In this document: piece after piece, positions 53,633 through 63,685 of the stretch
Numbering within the stretch: the stretch's first letter is position 1
How the letters are laid out: every line of letters begins with the position of its first letter
Assembly: GCF_001983995.1 (NCBI RefSeq)
Contig: NZ_CP019450.1
Span: 1,240,001-1,304,000, forward strand
Direction of reading: 5' to 3'
Origin: Halioglobus japonicus
Lineage (GTDB): Bacteria; Pseudomonadota; Gammaproteobacteria; Pseudomonadales; Halieaceae
DNA: 64,000 nt
Position numbers and translations under genes: made by a program
Notes under the pieces: generated by a model
What the model saw: the letters and a program-made list of their open reading frames with translations, nothing else
Databases searched by the model: none
Told to the model about the DNA's origin: nothing

Positions 53633-55147
53633 TCAGGGCTCTCGCCAGAATCCCAGGTACATGAGGATCATCAGCGCCAGGCTGATGGCGCAGGCCGACA
53701 GAATCGGCACCGAACCAAAACTGGCGAAAGGCGTCTTGCCCAGCATGGCCTGGACCTCGCCGGTCAGCACGGTTTCCACGAACTGCTCGGACTCGGCAAT
53801 GACCTGGCCGCGGTGATCGATCAGGGCGGAGACACCGTTATTGGTGCCCCGAATCATATAGCGGCCATTTTCCAGGGCGCGCATCTGCGCCATTTGCAGG
53901 TGCTGCAGCGGGCCGATGGAATCTCCGAACCAGCTGTCGTTGCTAATGGTAATCAGCAGGTCGGCCTCGCGGGCGCCGGCGGCCACCAGGTCCGGGTAGA
54001 CCACTTCGTAGCAGATCGAGGGCGATACCCGAAAGGTACCCGCTGCCAGCGGTGGCTGATCGGCCGGGCCGCGGCTCTGGAACGACATGGGCAGATTAAA
54101 GAATTCGATCACACCGCGCAGGTAGTCCTCCAGCGGCACATATTCGCCAAAGGGCACTAGCCGTTGCTTGAAGTAGCTGCCCTGGCCCTGGCCCAGGGCG
54201 GTAATGCTGTTGTAGTAGCGTTCGTCGCCTTCGGGACGGTTCGGTATGCCGGTAATTAACGTGGTATCGGCCTTGCGTGCCCGGGCGGCGATGGGATCGA
54301 GAAACGGTCGCGCGCGCTCGTATAGATTGGGGATGGCGGCCTCGGGCCACACGATAATATCGTGGCCGAGCAGGGGCATGGTGGCGCCGCGCATCTGGTG
54401 CAGAATGGGCAGGTAGTACTCGCGATTCCATTTGTTCTGCTGCGGGATATTGGGCTGGTAAATTGCGACCGAGAGCGGTTCTTCGCTGGCGCGCGCTACC
54501 CATTGGATGGGCTTGAGTACGCCGCCGCCGATCCACAGGGTGGCGACAATGACGGCGTAGGTGACAAGCGCAATGGCCTGGCGGCTGCGCCAGGCCAGAA
54601 ACAGGCAGCTGCCGGTCAGGGCGCAAATCATCGACAGGCCGTAAATGCCGAGAATCGGCGCCCAGCCGGCGATGGCGGTATCGACATGGGCGTAGCCCAG
54701 GTAAAGCCAGGGGAAGCCGGTGAGAAACCAGCTGCGCAGCCATTCGAACAGCACCCACAGCACCGGAAACCCGATAAGCATACCGCCGGGCAGGGGGCGT
54801 ATAAAGCGGATATAAAGCCAGGCGAACGTGCCGTGCAGTAGCGCCAGGCCGGCGCAGAACAAGCCCGTCAGCACCAGTGCCAGGGGCACGCTGGCATTGC
54901 CGTGTTCGTGGATGCTGACATACACCCAGGAAGCCCCGGTGCCGAATAGGCCCAGTCCGAACAGCCAGCCGCGCCAGAAGCCGCGCGGTGGGTTGCAGGT
55001 GCTCAGCAGGTAGGCGAACAGGGCGCAGCTGAGAATGCCCGCCGGCCATATATTGTAGGGCGCCAGTGACAGGGTGATCAGCGCGCCTGCCAGTGGGCTC
55101 AGCAGGAGCACGATCAGGGGGTGCAGGCCGGGCTTCTCGCTGCGCAT
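53633..55147 (-). CDS. lnt: Apolipoprotein N-acyltransferase
   Basis: A 504-residue inner-membrane enzyme that adds the third acyl chain to lipoproteins. The N-terminal six or so helices (residues 12-215) precede a nitrilase-like periplasmic domain. Catalytic residues are Glu in IVWPEAAIPNL, Lys in YFKQRLVPFGEY, and Cys in SICYEVVYPDL. It is downstream of corC, the usual order, and matches the lipoprotein LptE encoded nearby. Confidence 0.95.
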   Translation of the reverse strand: MRSEKPGLHPLIVLLLSPLAGALITLSLAPYNIWPAGILSCALFAYLLSTCNPPRGFWRGWLFGLGLFGTGASWVYVSIHEHGNASVPLALVLTGLFCAGLALLHGTFAWLYIRFIRPLPGGMLIGFPVLWVLFEWLRSWFLTGFPWLYLGYAHVDTAIAGWAPILGIYGLSMICALTGSCLFLAWRSRQAIALVTYAVIVATLWIGGGVLKPIQWVARASEEPLSVAIYQPNIPQQNKWNREYYLPILHQMRGATMPLLGHDIIVWPEAAIPNLYERARPFLDPIAARARKADTTLITGIPNRPEGDERYYNSITALGQGQGSYFKQRLVPFGEYVPLEDYLRGVIEFFNLPMSFQSRGPADQPPLAAGTFRVSPSICYEVVYPDLVAAGAREADLLITISNDSWFGDSIGPLQHLQMAQMRALENGRYMIRGTNNGVSALIDHRGQVIAESEQFVETVLTGEVQAMLGKTPFASFGSVPILSACAISLALMILMYLGFWREP

Positions 55148-55156
55148 GTGGCGGTG

Positions 55157-56002
55157 TCAGCTCTTGCCTGGCCGCATGCGCAGGCTGTGGATTTTGCGTT
55201 GGTCGGCGTTAATCACCTGGAACTCAAAGTTGTCGATAACCGCCACTTCATTGCGGGTGGGCATATGGCCCAGAGCCTGAATGACCAGCCCGCCTATGGT
55301 ATCGAACTCTTCATCGCTGAAACCGGTGCCGAAGTGTTCGTTGAAGTCCTCGATCGGGGTGAGGGCCTTGATGAAGTAGTCATCGTCACTGATCTTGCGG
55401 ATGAAGCGATCCGCTAGGGCGTCGGTTTCGTCTTCAATTTCACCGACAATCTCTTCGAGTACGTCCTCGATCGTTACCAGGCCGGCGACGCCGCCATATT
55501 CGTCGATGACGATGGCCATGTGGTTACGATTTTCGCGGAACTCCCGCAATAAAACATTGAGGCGCTTGCTCTCGGGGACGACCACGGTGGGGCGCAGCAG
55601 GTTTTCCAGCCGGAAGTCACTGTGGTCTTTACTCAACACCATGGGCAGCAAATCCTTGGCCAGCAGAATGCCGAGAATGTCATCGGGGCTTTCGCCGATC
55701 ACCGGGTAACGTGAGTGTGCCGAGCGGGTAATCTGCGGCAGGATTTCTTCCAGGGTGGATTCGGCTTTGATCAACACCATCTGGGCGCGCGGAATCATAA
55801 TGTCGCGGGCCTGCATGTCGCTGACCTGCATGGCCCCTTCCATGATGCTGCGCGCGTCCTCGTCGATGACCTCATTCTCGGCTGCCACGGCGAGTATGGC
55901 TTCCAGATCCTTGCGGGTACTTGGCTCGCCGGAGAACAGTTGGCCTATTTTCTCCAGCCAGGATTTCTCGCCATGATCGGGGCTGGATGGATCGGTGCTC
56001 AT
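55157..56002 (-). CDS. corC: CorC/YbeX family CBS-domain protein
   Basis: A 281-residue cytoplasmic protein with a pair of CBS domains ([35 protein letters not shown]) and a C-terminal CorC_HlyC domain ([29 protein letters not shown]). It lacks the DUF21 membrane part. CorC has been linked to magnesium/cobalt efflux and YbeX to ribosome metabolism. Its start overlaps the ybeY stop by four bases, as in E. coli ybeZ-ybeY-ybeX-lnt. Confidence 0.95.
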   Translation of the reverse strand: MSTDPSSPDHGEKSWLEKIGQLFSGEPSTRKDLEAILAVAAENEVIDEDARSIMEGAMQVSDMQARDIMIPRAQMVLIKAESTLEEILPQITRSAHSRYPVIGESPDDILGILLAKDLLPMVLSKDHSDFRLENLLRPTVVVPESKRLNVLLREFRENRNHMAIVIDEYGGVAGLVTIEDVLEEIVGEIEDETDALADRFIRKISDDDYFIKALTPIEDFNEHFGTGFSDEEFDTIGGLVIQALGHMPTRNEVAVIDNFEFQVINADQRKIHSLRMRPGKS

Positions 56003-56478
56003 GCGCTCTGGTGCTCCTCGAGCTGGTCGCCCCGATAGGGGCAGGGGTAGTTGAGTTCAGTGAGGATGCGGGTTTCCAGTACCTCCATGGCCTGGGCTTC
56101 CTCGTCTTCGATATGGTCGTAACCGAGCAGGTGCAGGGTGCCGTGAACCAGCATGTGGGCCCAGTGCGCCTCCAGGGTCTTGTGTTGTTCGGATGCTTCG
56201 CGGATCACGACCTGGGTGCACACCACGATATCGCCCAGCAGCGGCAGTTCCAGTTCGGGAGGCAAGTCGCTGGGGAATGACAAAACGTTGGTGGGGCCGG
56301 ACTTGCCGCGCCAGGTGTGATTGAGCTCAGCCATCTCGTCTTCGTCGACGAGCCGCACGCTAACTTCTGTATCAGTTTTGCGCTGAGTGGCCAGCGCTGC
56401 CTGAATCCAGCGTCTTATGTCGTCCTCATCAGGCGCGGGATCACTGGTCTCGCGCTGAATGTCGATCTCCAGGTTCAC
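55999..56478 (-). CDS. ybeY: Endoribonuclease YbeY
   Basis: A 159-residue zinc-dependent RNA-maturation factor for 16S rRNA. The metal-binding [11 protein letters not shown] motif (three His) is intact, and [20 protein letters not shown] is the conserved substrate face. The TGA/ATG overlap with corC and the four-base overlap with phoH show a single operon. Confidence 0.97.
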   Translation of the reverse strand: MNLEIDIQRETSDPAPDEDDIRRWIQAALATQRKTDTEVSVRLVDEDEMAELNHTWRGKSGPTNVLSFPSDLPPELELPLLGDIVVCTQVVIREASEQHKTLEAHWAHMLVHGTLHLLGYDHIEDEEAQAMEVLETRILTELNYPCPYRGDQLEEHQSA

Positions 56479-57521
56479 AGCTGGTTGGAATCCATGGGCT
56501 TGGCCTTGTCCTCGTGCGAGTCATAGGCCTGGACAATGCGCTGTACCAGCGGGTGGCGTACTACATCTTTGTTGGCGAAATAGGTAAAGCCAATGCCCTC
56601 GACACCATCGAGAATATTGCTGGCATGGGTCAGGCCCGACTGTGCGCCCCGGGGCAGGTCGATCTGGGTGGCGTCGCCAGTGATGACAGCGGTGGAGCCA
56701 AATCCGATCCGTGTCAGAAACATCTTCATTTGTTCGCGGGTGGTGTTCTGGGCTTCATCGAGAATGATAAATGCATTGTTCAGGGTGCGGCCGCGCATAA
56801 AGGCCAGCGGCGCCACTTCGATGATGTTGCGTTCGATGTACTTGTTAACGGTCTCAAAACCGAGCATTTCGTACAGTGCGTCGTAGAGCGGGCGCAGGTA
56901 CGGATCAATCTTCTGGGACAGGTCACCGGGCAGGAAACCCAGCTTTTCACCGGCCTCAACCGCCGGGCGTACCAGCAGGATGCGGCGTACACGCTCTTCC
57001 AGCAGCGCCTCGACGGCACAGGCTACCGCCAGGTAGGTCTTGCCGGTGCCGGCGGGACCAATGCCGAAGTTGATATCGCTCTGCTTAATGGTGCGCACAT
57101 AGCCCTGCTGGTTTTTGCCGCGGGGCTTAATGGAGGCACGCTTGGTGCGAATGACCTGAATTGCCTCCACCGGCTCGTCGCTCTGGGCCGCCTCGGCCAG
57201 GCTTTCGAGGCCGGCCTGTTGCAGCTGCAGGTGCAGGGACTCAGGGCTCAGGCCCACGCCCTGACAGACCTCGGCGTACAGGTGAATGAGCAGCTCACGG
57301 GCTGCGGCCACATTGACCGACGGGCCGGACAGCTGGAACTGGTTGCCGCGATTGCCAATGCGGATGCCCAGGCGCTGTTCGATCTGGCGCAGGTGGCCGT
57401 CCAGCTGGCCGCAGAGCATGGCCAGATGACGGGCGTCATTGGGTTCGAGGGTGAGGCTTAGTTGCGTCACCGGCTGGGGTGCCGGGTCAGGTGCTAGGGT
57501 TTCGCTGTTCAAGTTCGTCAT
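56475..57521 (-). CDS. ybeZ: PhoH-like NTPase (YbeZ)
   Basis: A 348-residue PhoH-family ATPase. An N-terminal KH-like region (residues 20-95) precedes Walker [23 protein letters not shown] and Walker [35 protein letters not shown] completes the superfamily 1-like core. It works with YbeY in ribosome and RNA quality control. It is 57 bases downstream of miaB. Confidence 0.96.
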   Translation of the reverse strand: MTNLNSETLAPDPAPQPVTQLSLTLEPNDARHLAMLCGQLDGHLRQIEQRLGIRIGNRGNQFQLSGPSVNVAAARELLIHLYAEVCQGVGLSPESLHLQLQQAGLESLAEAAQSDEPVEAIQVIRTKRASIKPRGKNQQGYVRTIKQSDINFGIGPAGTGKTYLAVACAVEALLEERVRRILLVRPAVEAGEKLGFLPGDLSQKIDPYLRPLYDALYEMLGFETVNKYIERNIIEVAPLAFMRGRTLNNAFIILDEAQNTTREQMKMFLTRIGFGSTAVITGDATQIDLPRGAQSGLTHASNILDGVEGIGFTYFANKDVVRHPLVQRIVQAYDSHEDKAKPMDSNQL

Positions 57522-57578
57522 TGGCCCACTGCGGGGCTGTCATCGATTGGTTAAAGGATATACAGGATTGGCGCGGCG

Positions 57579-58922
57579 TCAACTCGCCACGAGCACGCCA
57601 CGCAGGGAGTTGGGCAGGGCCTCAAACACCTCTACGTCGGCGAATTCGCCAATCAGGCTGTGGTCAGTGCAGCTGAAGTTAACGGCGCGATTGTTCTCAG
57701 TACGCCCCTGGAGCTGCCCCGGGTCTTTTTTCGATACGCCGGTGACCAGAATGCGCTGGGTAGTGCCGACCATGCGACGGCTGATTTCCTGGGCATGCTG
57801 GTTAATCCGGTTCTGGAGAATTTGCAGGCGCTGCTTCTTCACATCTTCCGAGGTATCGTCCGGTAAGTCAGAGGCCGGGGTGCCCGGGCGGGCGCTGTAA
57901 ACAAAGCTGAAGGACACATCGAAGCCGATGTCTTCGATCAGCTTCATGGTATCGGCGAAATCGGCCTCGGATTCGCCCGGGAAACCGATAATAAAGTCCG
58001 AGGAGATGCTGATGTTCGGGCGGATTTTGCGCAGGCGGCGGATCTTGGACTTGTATTCCAGGGCCGTGTGGCCGCGCTTCATGGCGTTGAGGATCTTGTC
58101 CGAGCCGCTTTGTACCGGCAGGTGCAGGTGATCGACCAGCTGTGGAATGTCCGCATAGGCCTCAATCAGGGCATCTGAGAATTCGACCGGGTGAGAGGTG
58201 GTGTAGCGAATACGCTCGATACCGGGAATCTTTGCCACGTAGTGCAGCAACTCGGCGAAATCGACAATGTCGCCCTCATGGCTCTCGCCGCGGTAGGCGT
58301 TCACGTTCTGGCCGAGCAGGTTGACCTCGCGGACTCCCTCGCCGGCGAGGTGGGCGATTTCAGCGATCACATCGTCCAGCGGGCGCGACACCTCTTCGCC
58401 GCGGGTATAGGGCACCACGCAGAAGGTGCAGTACTTGGAGCAGCCTTCCATGATGGAGACAAACGCGGTGGGGCCATCCACCTTGGGCTCGGGCAGGCGG
58501 TCGAATTTCTCAATTTCCGGGAAGCTGACGTCTACCACCAGGGTGCCGCCGGGGCCTTGTTCTGCCTCGCGCTGGTCCATCATGTCCGGCAGGCGGTGCA
58601 GGGTCTGGGGGCCGAACACCAGGTCCACATAGGGGGCGCGCTTGCCGATTTCCTCGCCTTCCTGGCTGGCCACGCAGCCGCCGACGCCGATTATAAGGTC
58701 CGGGTTTTTCTGCTTCAGGTGTTTCCAGCGGCCCAGCTGGTGGAACACCTTCTCCTGAGCCTTTTCCCTTATAGAACAAGTATTTAGAAGGAGCACGTCG
58801 GCCTCCTCAGGGTTGTCTGTGGGCACCAGGTCATGGCTTTCCTCGAGCAGGTCACGCATACGCGCGGAGTCGTACTCGTTCATCTGACAGCCGTGGGTCT
58901 TGATGTACAGTTTCTTGTTCAC
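57579..58922 (-). CDS. miaB: tRNA-2-methylthio-N6-isopentenyladenosine37 synthase MiaB
   Basis: A 447-residue radical-SAM methylthiotransferase. The UPF0004 domain holds cysteines in [20 protein letters not shown] and GGCVASQEG for one cluster; the radical SAM triad is [15 protein letters not shown]; the TRAM domain is at the C terminus. I chose the GTG at 58922 ([15 protein letters not shown]) since family members begin there and AGGAAC precedes it. The ORF can extend 56 codons further upstream, but that part is unlike MiaB. Confidence 0.95.
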   Translation of the reverse strand: MNKKLYIKTHGCQMNEYDSARMRDLLEESHDLVPTDNPEEADVLLLNTCSIREKAQEKVFHQLGRWKHLKQKNPDLIIGVGGCVASQEGEEIGKRAPYVDLVFGPQTLHRLPDMMDQREAEQGPGGTLVVDVSFPEIEKFDRLPEPKVDGPTAFVSIMEGCSKYCTFCVVPYTRGEEVSRPLDDVIAEIAHLAGEGVREVNLLGQNVNAYRGESHEGDIVDFAELLHYVAKIPGIERIRYTTSHPVEFSDALIEAYADIPQLVDHLHLPVQSGSDKILNAMKRGHTALEYKSKIRRLRKIRPNISISSDFIIGFPGESEADFADTMKLIEDIGFDVSFSFVYSARPGTPASDLPDDTSEDVKKQRLQILQNRINQHAQEISRRMVGTTQRILVTGVSKKDPGQLQGRTENNRAVNFSCTDHSLIGEFADVEVFEALPNSLRGVLVAS

Positions 58923-59137
58923 AGTTCCTCGGTTCCTGCGGCGCGCCGCCGCGGGTCTATTCGATCGCAAAAAGGGCAGCGGATTATACAGAGGGATGTC
59001 CCCGAAACCTAGTACTGACGGGGGCTGCAGGCTGGTAATTCGTCGCCATGGTGGTAATATTGCCGCCCCCTGCAAATATGGCCCGGCCATGGCCCGCCGC
59101 AGGGGGTATCATCAACCCGTTTCACCACGAGAAAAGC

Positions 59138-59482
59138 ATGCCAGCTCAACCCGTTTACAAAGTCATCTTCCAGAACGGCACCCAGGTCTACGAAGTGTTT
59201 GCCCGGCAGATTTACCAGAGCGATATGTGGGGCTTTATCGAGGTTGAAGAGTTTGTGTTTGGCGAGCGCTCCCAGATCGTGGTTGACCCGTCTGAAGAAA
59301 AGCTCAAAAACGAGTTTGCCGGCGTGACCCGCAGCTACATTCCCATGCAGGCTATCCTGCGTATTGACGAGGTCGACAAGGAAGGCGCGGTCAAGGTATC
59401 GGACGTCAAACCTGCCGAAGGCGGCAATGTGGCGAGCTTCCCCTTTGCCGGTTCCGGACCGCCCCAGATCTCAGACGAATAA
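59138..59482 (+). CDS. DUF1820 family protein
   Basis: A 114-residue protein with the DUF1820 pattern: YKVIFQNGTQVYEVFARQIYQSDMWGFIEVEEFVFGERSQIVVDPSEEKLKNEF and YIPMQAILRIDEVDKEG. The family is confined mostly to gammaproteobacteria and has no assigned function. It lies divergently from miaB, a frequent neighbour. The ATG at 59138 follows CGAGAAAAGC. The Ala/Gly/Pro-rich C terminus looks disordered. Confidence 0.9.
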   Translation: MPAQPVYKVIFQNGTQVYEVFARQIYQSDMWGFIEVEEFVFGERSQIVVDPSEEKLKNEFAGVTRSYIPMQAILRIDEVDKEGAVKVSDVKPAEGGNVASFPFAGSGPPQISDE

Positions 59483-59513
59483 ACTTGCTGCACCCAGTAT
59501 GGTGAGCCTGGTT

Positions 59514-59532
59514 CAATAGCGCCCCGCTATTG
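59514..59532 (+). terminator. Perfect 8-bp hairpin after the DUF1820 gene
   Basis: CAATAGCG and CGCTATTG pair perfectly around a three-C loop, 32 bases past the stop. It separates the DUF1820 gene from the fumarase promoter region. There is no T tract. Confidence 0.6.
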
Positions 59533-59623
59533 GCGCGGTAGCCCGTGGCAGGGCTTTCTAGCCCGGTGTATAGGTGTACAATGGCGACCGCTCGATACAC
59601 ACTCCACACCCAAGGACCCCGCC

Positions 59624-61146
59624 ATGACCGTGATTCGTCAGGACGATTTCATCGACAGCGTCGCCGATGCGCTGCAGTTCATCTCTTACTACCACCCGAA
59701 AGACTTCATCGACGGTGTCTACGAGGCGTGGCAGAAAGAACAGAACCCGGCCGCCAAAGATGCCATGGCCCAGATCCTGATCAATTCACGCATGTGTGCC
59801 GAGGGCAAGCGCCCCATTTGTCAGGACACCGGTATTGTCACGGTCTTCCTGAAGATTGGTATGAACGTGCAGTGGGATGCCCAGATGTCTGTGGCGGATA
59901 TGGTCAACGAAGGCGTGCGTCGCGCCTACCTGAATCCCGATAACGTGCTGCGCGCCTCTATTCTCGAGGACCCGGCCGGTGCCCGGAAGAACACCAAGGA
60001 CAACACCCCTGCCGTCATCCACATGGAAGTTGTCGAAGGCGACACGGTTGATGTGCAAGTGGCTGCCAAGGGTGGCGGTTCTGAGAACAAGTCCAAGATG
60101 GCCATGCTCAACCCCTCCGATTCCATCGTCGACTGGGTGGTGAAGACCGTACCCACGATGGGCGCCGGCTGGTGCCCGCCCGGCATGCTGGGCATTGGTA
60201 TTGGCGGCACCGCTGAAAAGGCCGCAGTTATGGCCAAGGAAGCGCTGATGGAGCCGATTGATATTCATGAACTGCGCGAGCGCGGGCCTTCCAACCGTGC
60301 CGAAGAGCTGCGCCTGGAAATCATGGAGAAGGTGAACAAGCTGGGTATTGGTGCCCAGGGCCTGGGCGGCCTGACCACGGTTATGGACGTCAAGATCAAC
60401 GACTACCCGACACACGCGGCGTCACTGCCTGTGTGCATGATTCCCAACTGTGCGGCCACCCGTCACGCGCACTTTGAGCTGGATGGCTCGGGCCGGCCCT
60501 GCAAACACCGCCCAGCCTCGACGACTGGCCGATTGTTTCCCAGGAAACCGGCGACAACGTTCACAAGGTCAACCTGGACACGATTACCCGGGAAGACGCC
60601 AGCCAGTGGAAGCCGGGCGACGTTCTGCTGCTGTCGGGCAAGATGCTCACCGGCCGCGATGCAGCTCACAAGAAGATGAAGGAACTGATTGAGTCCGGTG
60701 AAGGCCTGCCTTCTGAGGTAGACCTCAAGGGCCGCTTTATCTACTACGTGGGCCCTGTAGACCCGGTGCGCGATGAGGTTGTAGGCCCCGCCGGCCCCAC
60801 CACCTCCACCCGCATGGATAAGTTCACTGACTTTGTGCTCGAGCACACCGGCCTGCTGGGCATGATCGGCAAGGCCGAGCGCGGCCCCGCTGGTGTTGAG
60901 GCTATCAAGAAGCACAAGGCCGTCTACCTGATGGCAGTCGGCGGTGCCGCCTATCTGGTCTCCAAGGCGATTACCTCTGCCAAAGTGGTTGCCTTCCCGG
61001 AATTGGGTATGGAAGCTATCTACGAGTTTGAAGTGAAGGATATGCCGGTGAGTGTCGCAGTCGACATGGAAGGTACGTCAGTCCACGAGGTAGGCCCCAA
61101 GATCTGGCAGGCAAAGATCGAGGAAGAGGCCATCGAGGTTGTCTAA
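59624..61146 (+). CDS. fumA: Class I (Fe-S) fumarate hydratase, with an apparent one-base frameshift
   Basis: Reading across the break gives about 507 residues, the usual size of the Pseudomonas-type enzyme, which hydrates fumarate to malate in the TCA cycle. Likely cluster cysteines are in RPICQDTGI (Cys66), GWCPPGMLG (about 184) and PNCAATRHAHFE (about 276). At GGGCCGGCC (60491-60498, residue about 290) one C is missing relative to a frame that continues PALQTPPSLDDWPIVSQETG and then HKVNLDTITREDASQWKPGD. Both halves are otherwise well conserved, and no other fumarase is in the window. A sequence error is the simplest explanation for a core gene. The stop overlaps the sbcB start. Confidence 0.88.
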
Positions 61147-62584
61147 CACCTTTTACTGGCACGACTACGAGACTTTCGGCGCGGACCCTTCCCGCGATCG
61201 TCCGGTGCAGTTTGCCGGGCTGCGCACCGACGCCGACCTCAACCCCATTGGCGAGCCGCTGGTGATTTTCAGCCGGCCCGCCAACGACTTTCTCCCTCAC
61301 CCGCAGGCCTGTCTGGTCACCGGAATTACCCCGCAACAAGCGCTGGCGGAAGGCATGCCCGAGGCGGAGTTTATTCGCCTGATTCACGAGGAGCTCGCCC
61401 AGCCAGGCACCTGTGGTGTGGGTTACAACAGCATTCGCTTCGACGACGAGGTTTCGCGTTACACGCTGTACCGTAATTTTTACGACCCCTATGCCCGGGA
61501 ATGGCAGAACGGCAATTCCCGCTGGGACATTATCGATATGGTGCGCGCCTGTTACGCGTTGCGCCCCGAGGGCATTAATTGGCCGACCCGCGAGGATGGC
61601 CTGCCCAGCTTCCGTCTGGAAGATCTGACTGCCGCTAATGGGATTGCCCACGAAGACGCACACGACGCCCTGTCGGATGTGCATGCCACCATTGCCATGG
61701 CCCGTCTCATCAAGGAAAAGCAGCCGCGCCTGTTTGACTATGTGATGCAGAATCGCGACAAGCGATCGGCGGGTGCCCTGTTGCAAATGGAAGCCATGAA
61801 ACCGGTGCTGCATGTCTCTGGTATGTTCGGCGCTGAGCGGCACAATATTGCCCTGATTGTGCCGCTGGCCATGCACCCGAGTAACAAGAACGAAGTGATT
61901 TGTTTTGACCTGATGGCCGACCCTGCTGCCCTGCGCCAGAATTCAGAAGAAATTGCTGCGCTGCTGTTTGCGCGCAAAGATGAGTTGCCTGAGGGTGTTG
62001 AGCGCTCCGGGTTAAAATCGGTGCACCTGAACAAGTGCCCGATTCTGGTGACGGCCAAAATGGCGGACCCTGCCACGGCGCAGCGGCTGGGCATTGACGG
62101 CGCTCGCTGTCGCGCCCACCTCGCTGCACTGCGCGAAATGCAGGCCGCTAATCCGCGTGGTTTCACCAGTAATCTACAGGGTGTTTACAGCGGCCGGGTG
62201 TTTGATGAAATCACCGACCCGGATCGCATGCTCTATAGCGGCGGCTTTTTCGGCGAGGCCGACAAGCGCCTTATGGATCAGATTCGCAACAGCAGCCCTG
62301 AAGACCTCGCCGGCACCAGTTTTCCCTTCGAAGACGCCCGCCTGCCGGACATGTTGTTCCGCTACCGGGCCCGCAATTACCCTGAATCACTCAGCCCCGA
62401 TGAGCGCGCTCACTGGGAAGAGTATCGCTTCTCACGTCTCACCGAGCCCGAGGCGGGCGCCAGTATTTGTATGGAGCAATACCAGGAGACCATTGAGGCT
62501 CTGGTTGAGTCCGGTGAGCTGACCTTGCCCCAGTGTGAGTTGATGGAGCAACTGCTGGAGTACAGCGACAGCCTGTTGGCCTGA
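61139..62584 (+). CDS. sbcB: Exodeoxyribonuclease I
   Basis: A 481-residue 3'-5' single-strand DNA exonuclease. Exo I is YWHDYETFGADPSRDRPVQFAG, Exo II is VGYNSIRFDDEVSRYTLYRNFYDPY, and Exo III is HEDAHDALSDVHATIAMARLIK. The SH3-like and C-terminal helical domains are present to the usual length. The TTG at 61139 overlaps the fumarase stop by eight bases; no better start exists downstream that preserves the exonuclease motif. Confidence 0.94.
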   Translation: MSNTFYWHDYETFGADPSRDRPVQFAGLRTDADLNPIGEPLVIFSRPANDFLPHPQACLVTGITPQQALAEGMPEAEFIRLIHEELAQPGTCGVGYNSIRFDDEVSRYTLYRNFYDPYAREWQNGNSRWDIIDMVRACYALRPEGINWPTREDGLPSFRLEDLTAANGIAHEDAHDALSDVHATIAMARLIKEKQPRLFDYVMQNRDKRSAGALLQMEAMKPVLHVSGMFGAERHNIALIVPLAMHPSNKNEVICFDLMADPAALRQNSEEIAALLFARKDELPEGVERSGLKSVHLNKCPILVTAKMADPATAQRLGIDGARCRAHLAALREMQAANPRGFTSNLQGVYSGRVFDEITDPDRMLYSGGFFGEADKRLMDQIRNSSPEDLAGTSFPFEDARLPDMLFRYRARNYPESLSPDERAHWEEYRFSRLTEPEAGASICMEQYQETIEALVESGELTLPQCELMEQLLEYSDSLLA

Positions 62585-62629
62585 GCCAATCCTGTGAAAA
62601 GTAGCGCGACTTGAACCGCGCCCACCACT

Positions 62630-62635
62630 TATAAT
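62630..62635 (+). promoter_or_regulatory. Consensus -10 element of pyrB
   Basis: TATAAT stands 33 bases before the pyrB ATG in the 84-base gap after sbcB. A TTGAAC is nearby but only 13 bases upstream, too close for a standard -35. No leader peptide or attenuator hairpin fits in the short leader. Confidence 0.45.
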
Positions 62636-62668
62636 TCCGGCCAATAGTTTGGGTCTCCTGGGAGGGGA

Positions 62669-63685
62669 ATGGTGGAATTCGCCGGAAGCAACATACTGTC
62701 GATCCAGCAATTCGAGCGCGCCGATGTCGAGCGCGTATTCTCGGTCGCTGACATGATGGAGCCCTATGCCCATCGCCGCAGGCGCACCAAAGTGCTCGAC
62801 GGCGCCATTCTCGGCAACATGTTCTTCGAACCCAGTACCCGTACCCGGGTCAGCTTTGGCAGTGCCTTTAACCTGCTCGGTGGCGAGGTGCGCGAAACCA
62901 CGGGGTTTGAATCCTCCGCGCTGGCCAAGGGCGAATCCCTCTACGACACGGCCCGGGTGCTCAGCGGTTACTCGGATGTCATCGTCATGCGCCATCCGGC
63001 GGAAGGTTCTGTGGCGGAGTTTGCCGCGGCGAGCCGGGTGCCGGTGCTGAACGGCGGCGACGGTGCCAACGAGCACCCCAGCCAGGCGCTGCTTGACCTG
63101 TACACGATTAAAAGCGAAATGGCTGGTCGCGGTCGGGGCATCGATAACCTGCGCATCGCCATGGTCGGCGACCTGCGCTTCGGGCGTACGGTGCATTCCC
63201 TGTGCAAGCTGCTGTGCCTGTTCGACAACGTGCATGTGACTCTGGTGTCGCCCCAGGAACTGGGTATGCCCGGCGAGATCGTCGAGCGCATGCGCAGTGC
63301 CGGTGTGGACGTGCTGGAATCGGATCAGCTGGAGTCGAGTATTGCTGCGGTCGACATCGTCTATTCCACCCGCATCCAGGAAGAGCGCTTCAGCACCCAG
63401 GAAGAGGCCGACCTGTACCGTGGTCGCTTCCGCCTCAACCAGAGCGTGTACACCGCCAACTGCGAACCGAATACAGTCATCATGCACCCGCTGCCCCGGG
63501 ACTCCCGTGAAATGGCCCGGGAGCTGGACGATGACCTCAACGACAACCCGAACCTGGCGATCTTCCGCCAGACCGACAACGGGGTGCTGGTGCGCATGGC
63601 CCTGTTTGCCCTGGTGCTGGATGTGGTTGACCAGGTCGATGCCCACGCCAGCGATGTGACCTGGTATACCGCGGGCCGCTTTTAA
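62669..63685 (+). CDS. pyrB: Aspartate carbamoyltransferase
   Basis: A 338-residue catalytic chain of ATCase, which forms carbamoyl aspartate in pyrimidine synthesis. The carbamoyl-phosphate signature is FFEPSTRTRVSFGSAF, with the 80s loop Lys in SSALAKGESLYDTARVLSGY; HPSQALLDLYTI and MHPLPRDSREMA are the other active-site segments. Neither a pyrI regulatory gene nor the inactive dihydroorotase pyrC' found after pyrB in Pseudomonas follows; nudF starts directly after the stop. GGGAGGGGA precedes the ATG. Confidence 0.96.
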   Translation: MVEFAGSNILSIQQFERADVERVFSVADMMEPYAHRRRRTKVLDGAILGNMFFEPSTRTRVSFGSAFNLLGGEVRETTGFESSALAKGESLYDTARVLSGYSDVIVMRHPAEGSVAEFAAASRVPVLNGGDGANEHPSQALLDLYTIKSEMAGRGRGIDNLRIAMVGDLRFGRTVHSLCKLLCLFDNVHVTLVSPQELGMPGEIVERMRSAGVDVLESDQLESSIAAVDIVYSTRIQEERFSTQEEADLYRGRFRLNQSVYTANCEPNTVIMHPLPRDSREMARELDDDLNDNPNLAIFRQTDNGVLVRMALFALVLDVVDQVDAHASDVTWYTAGRF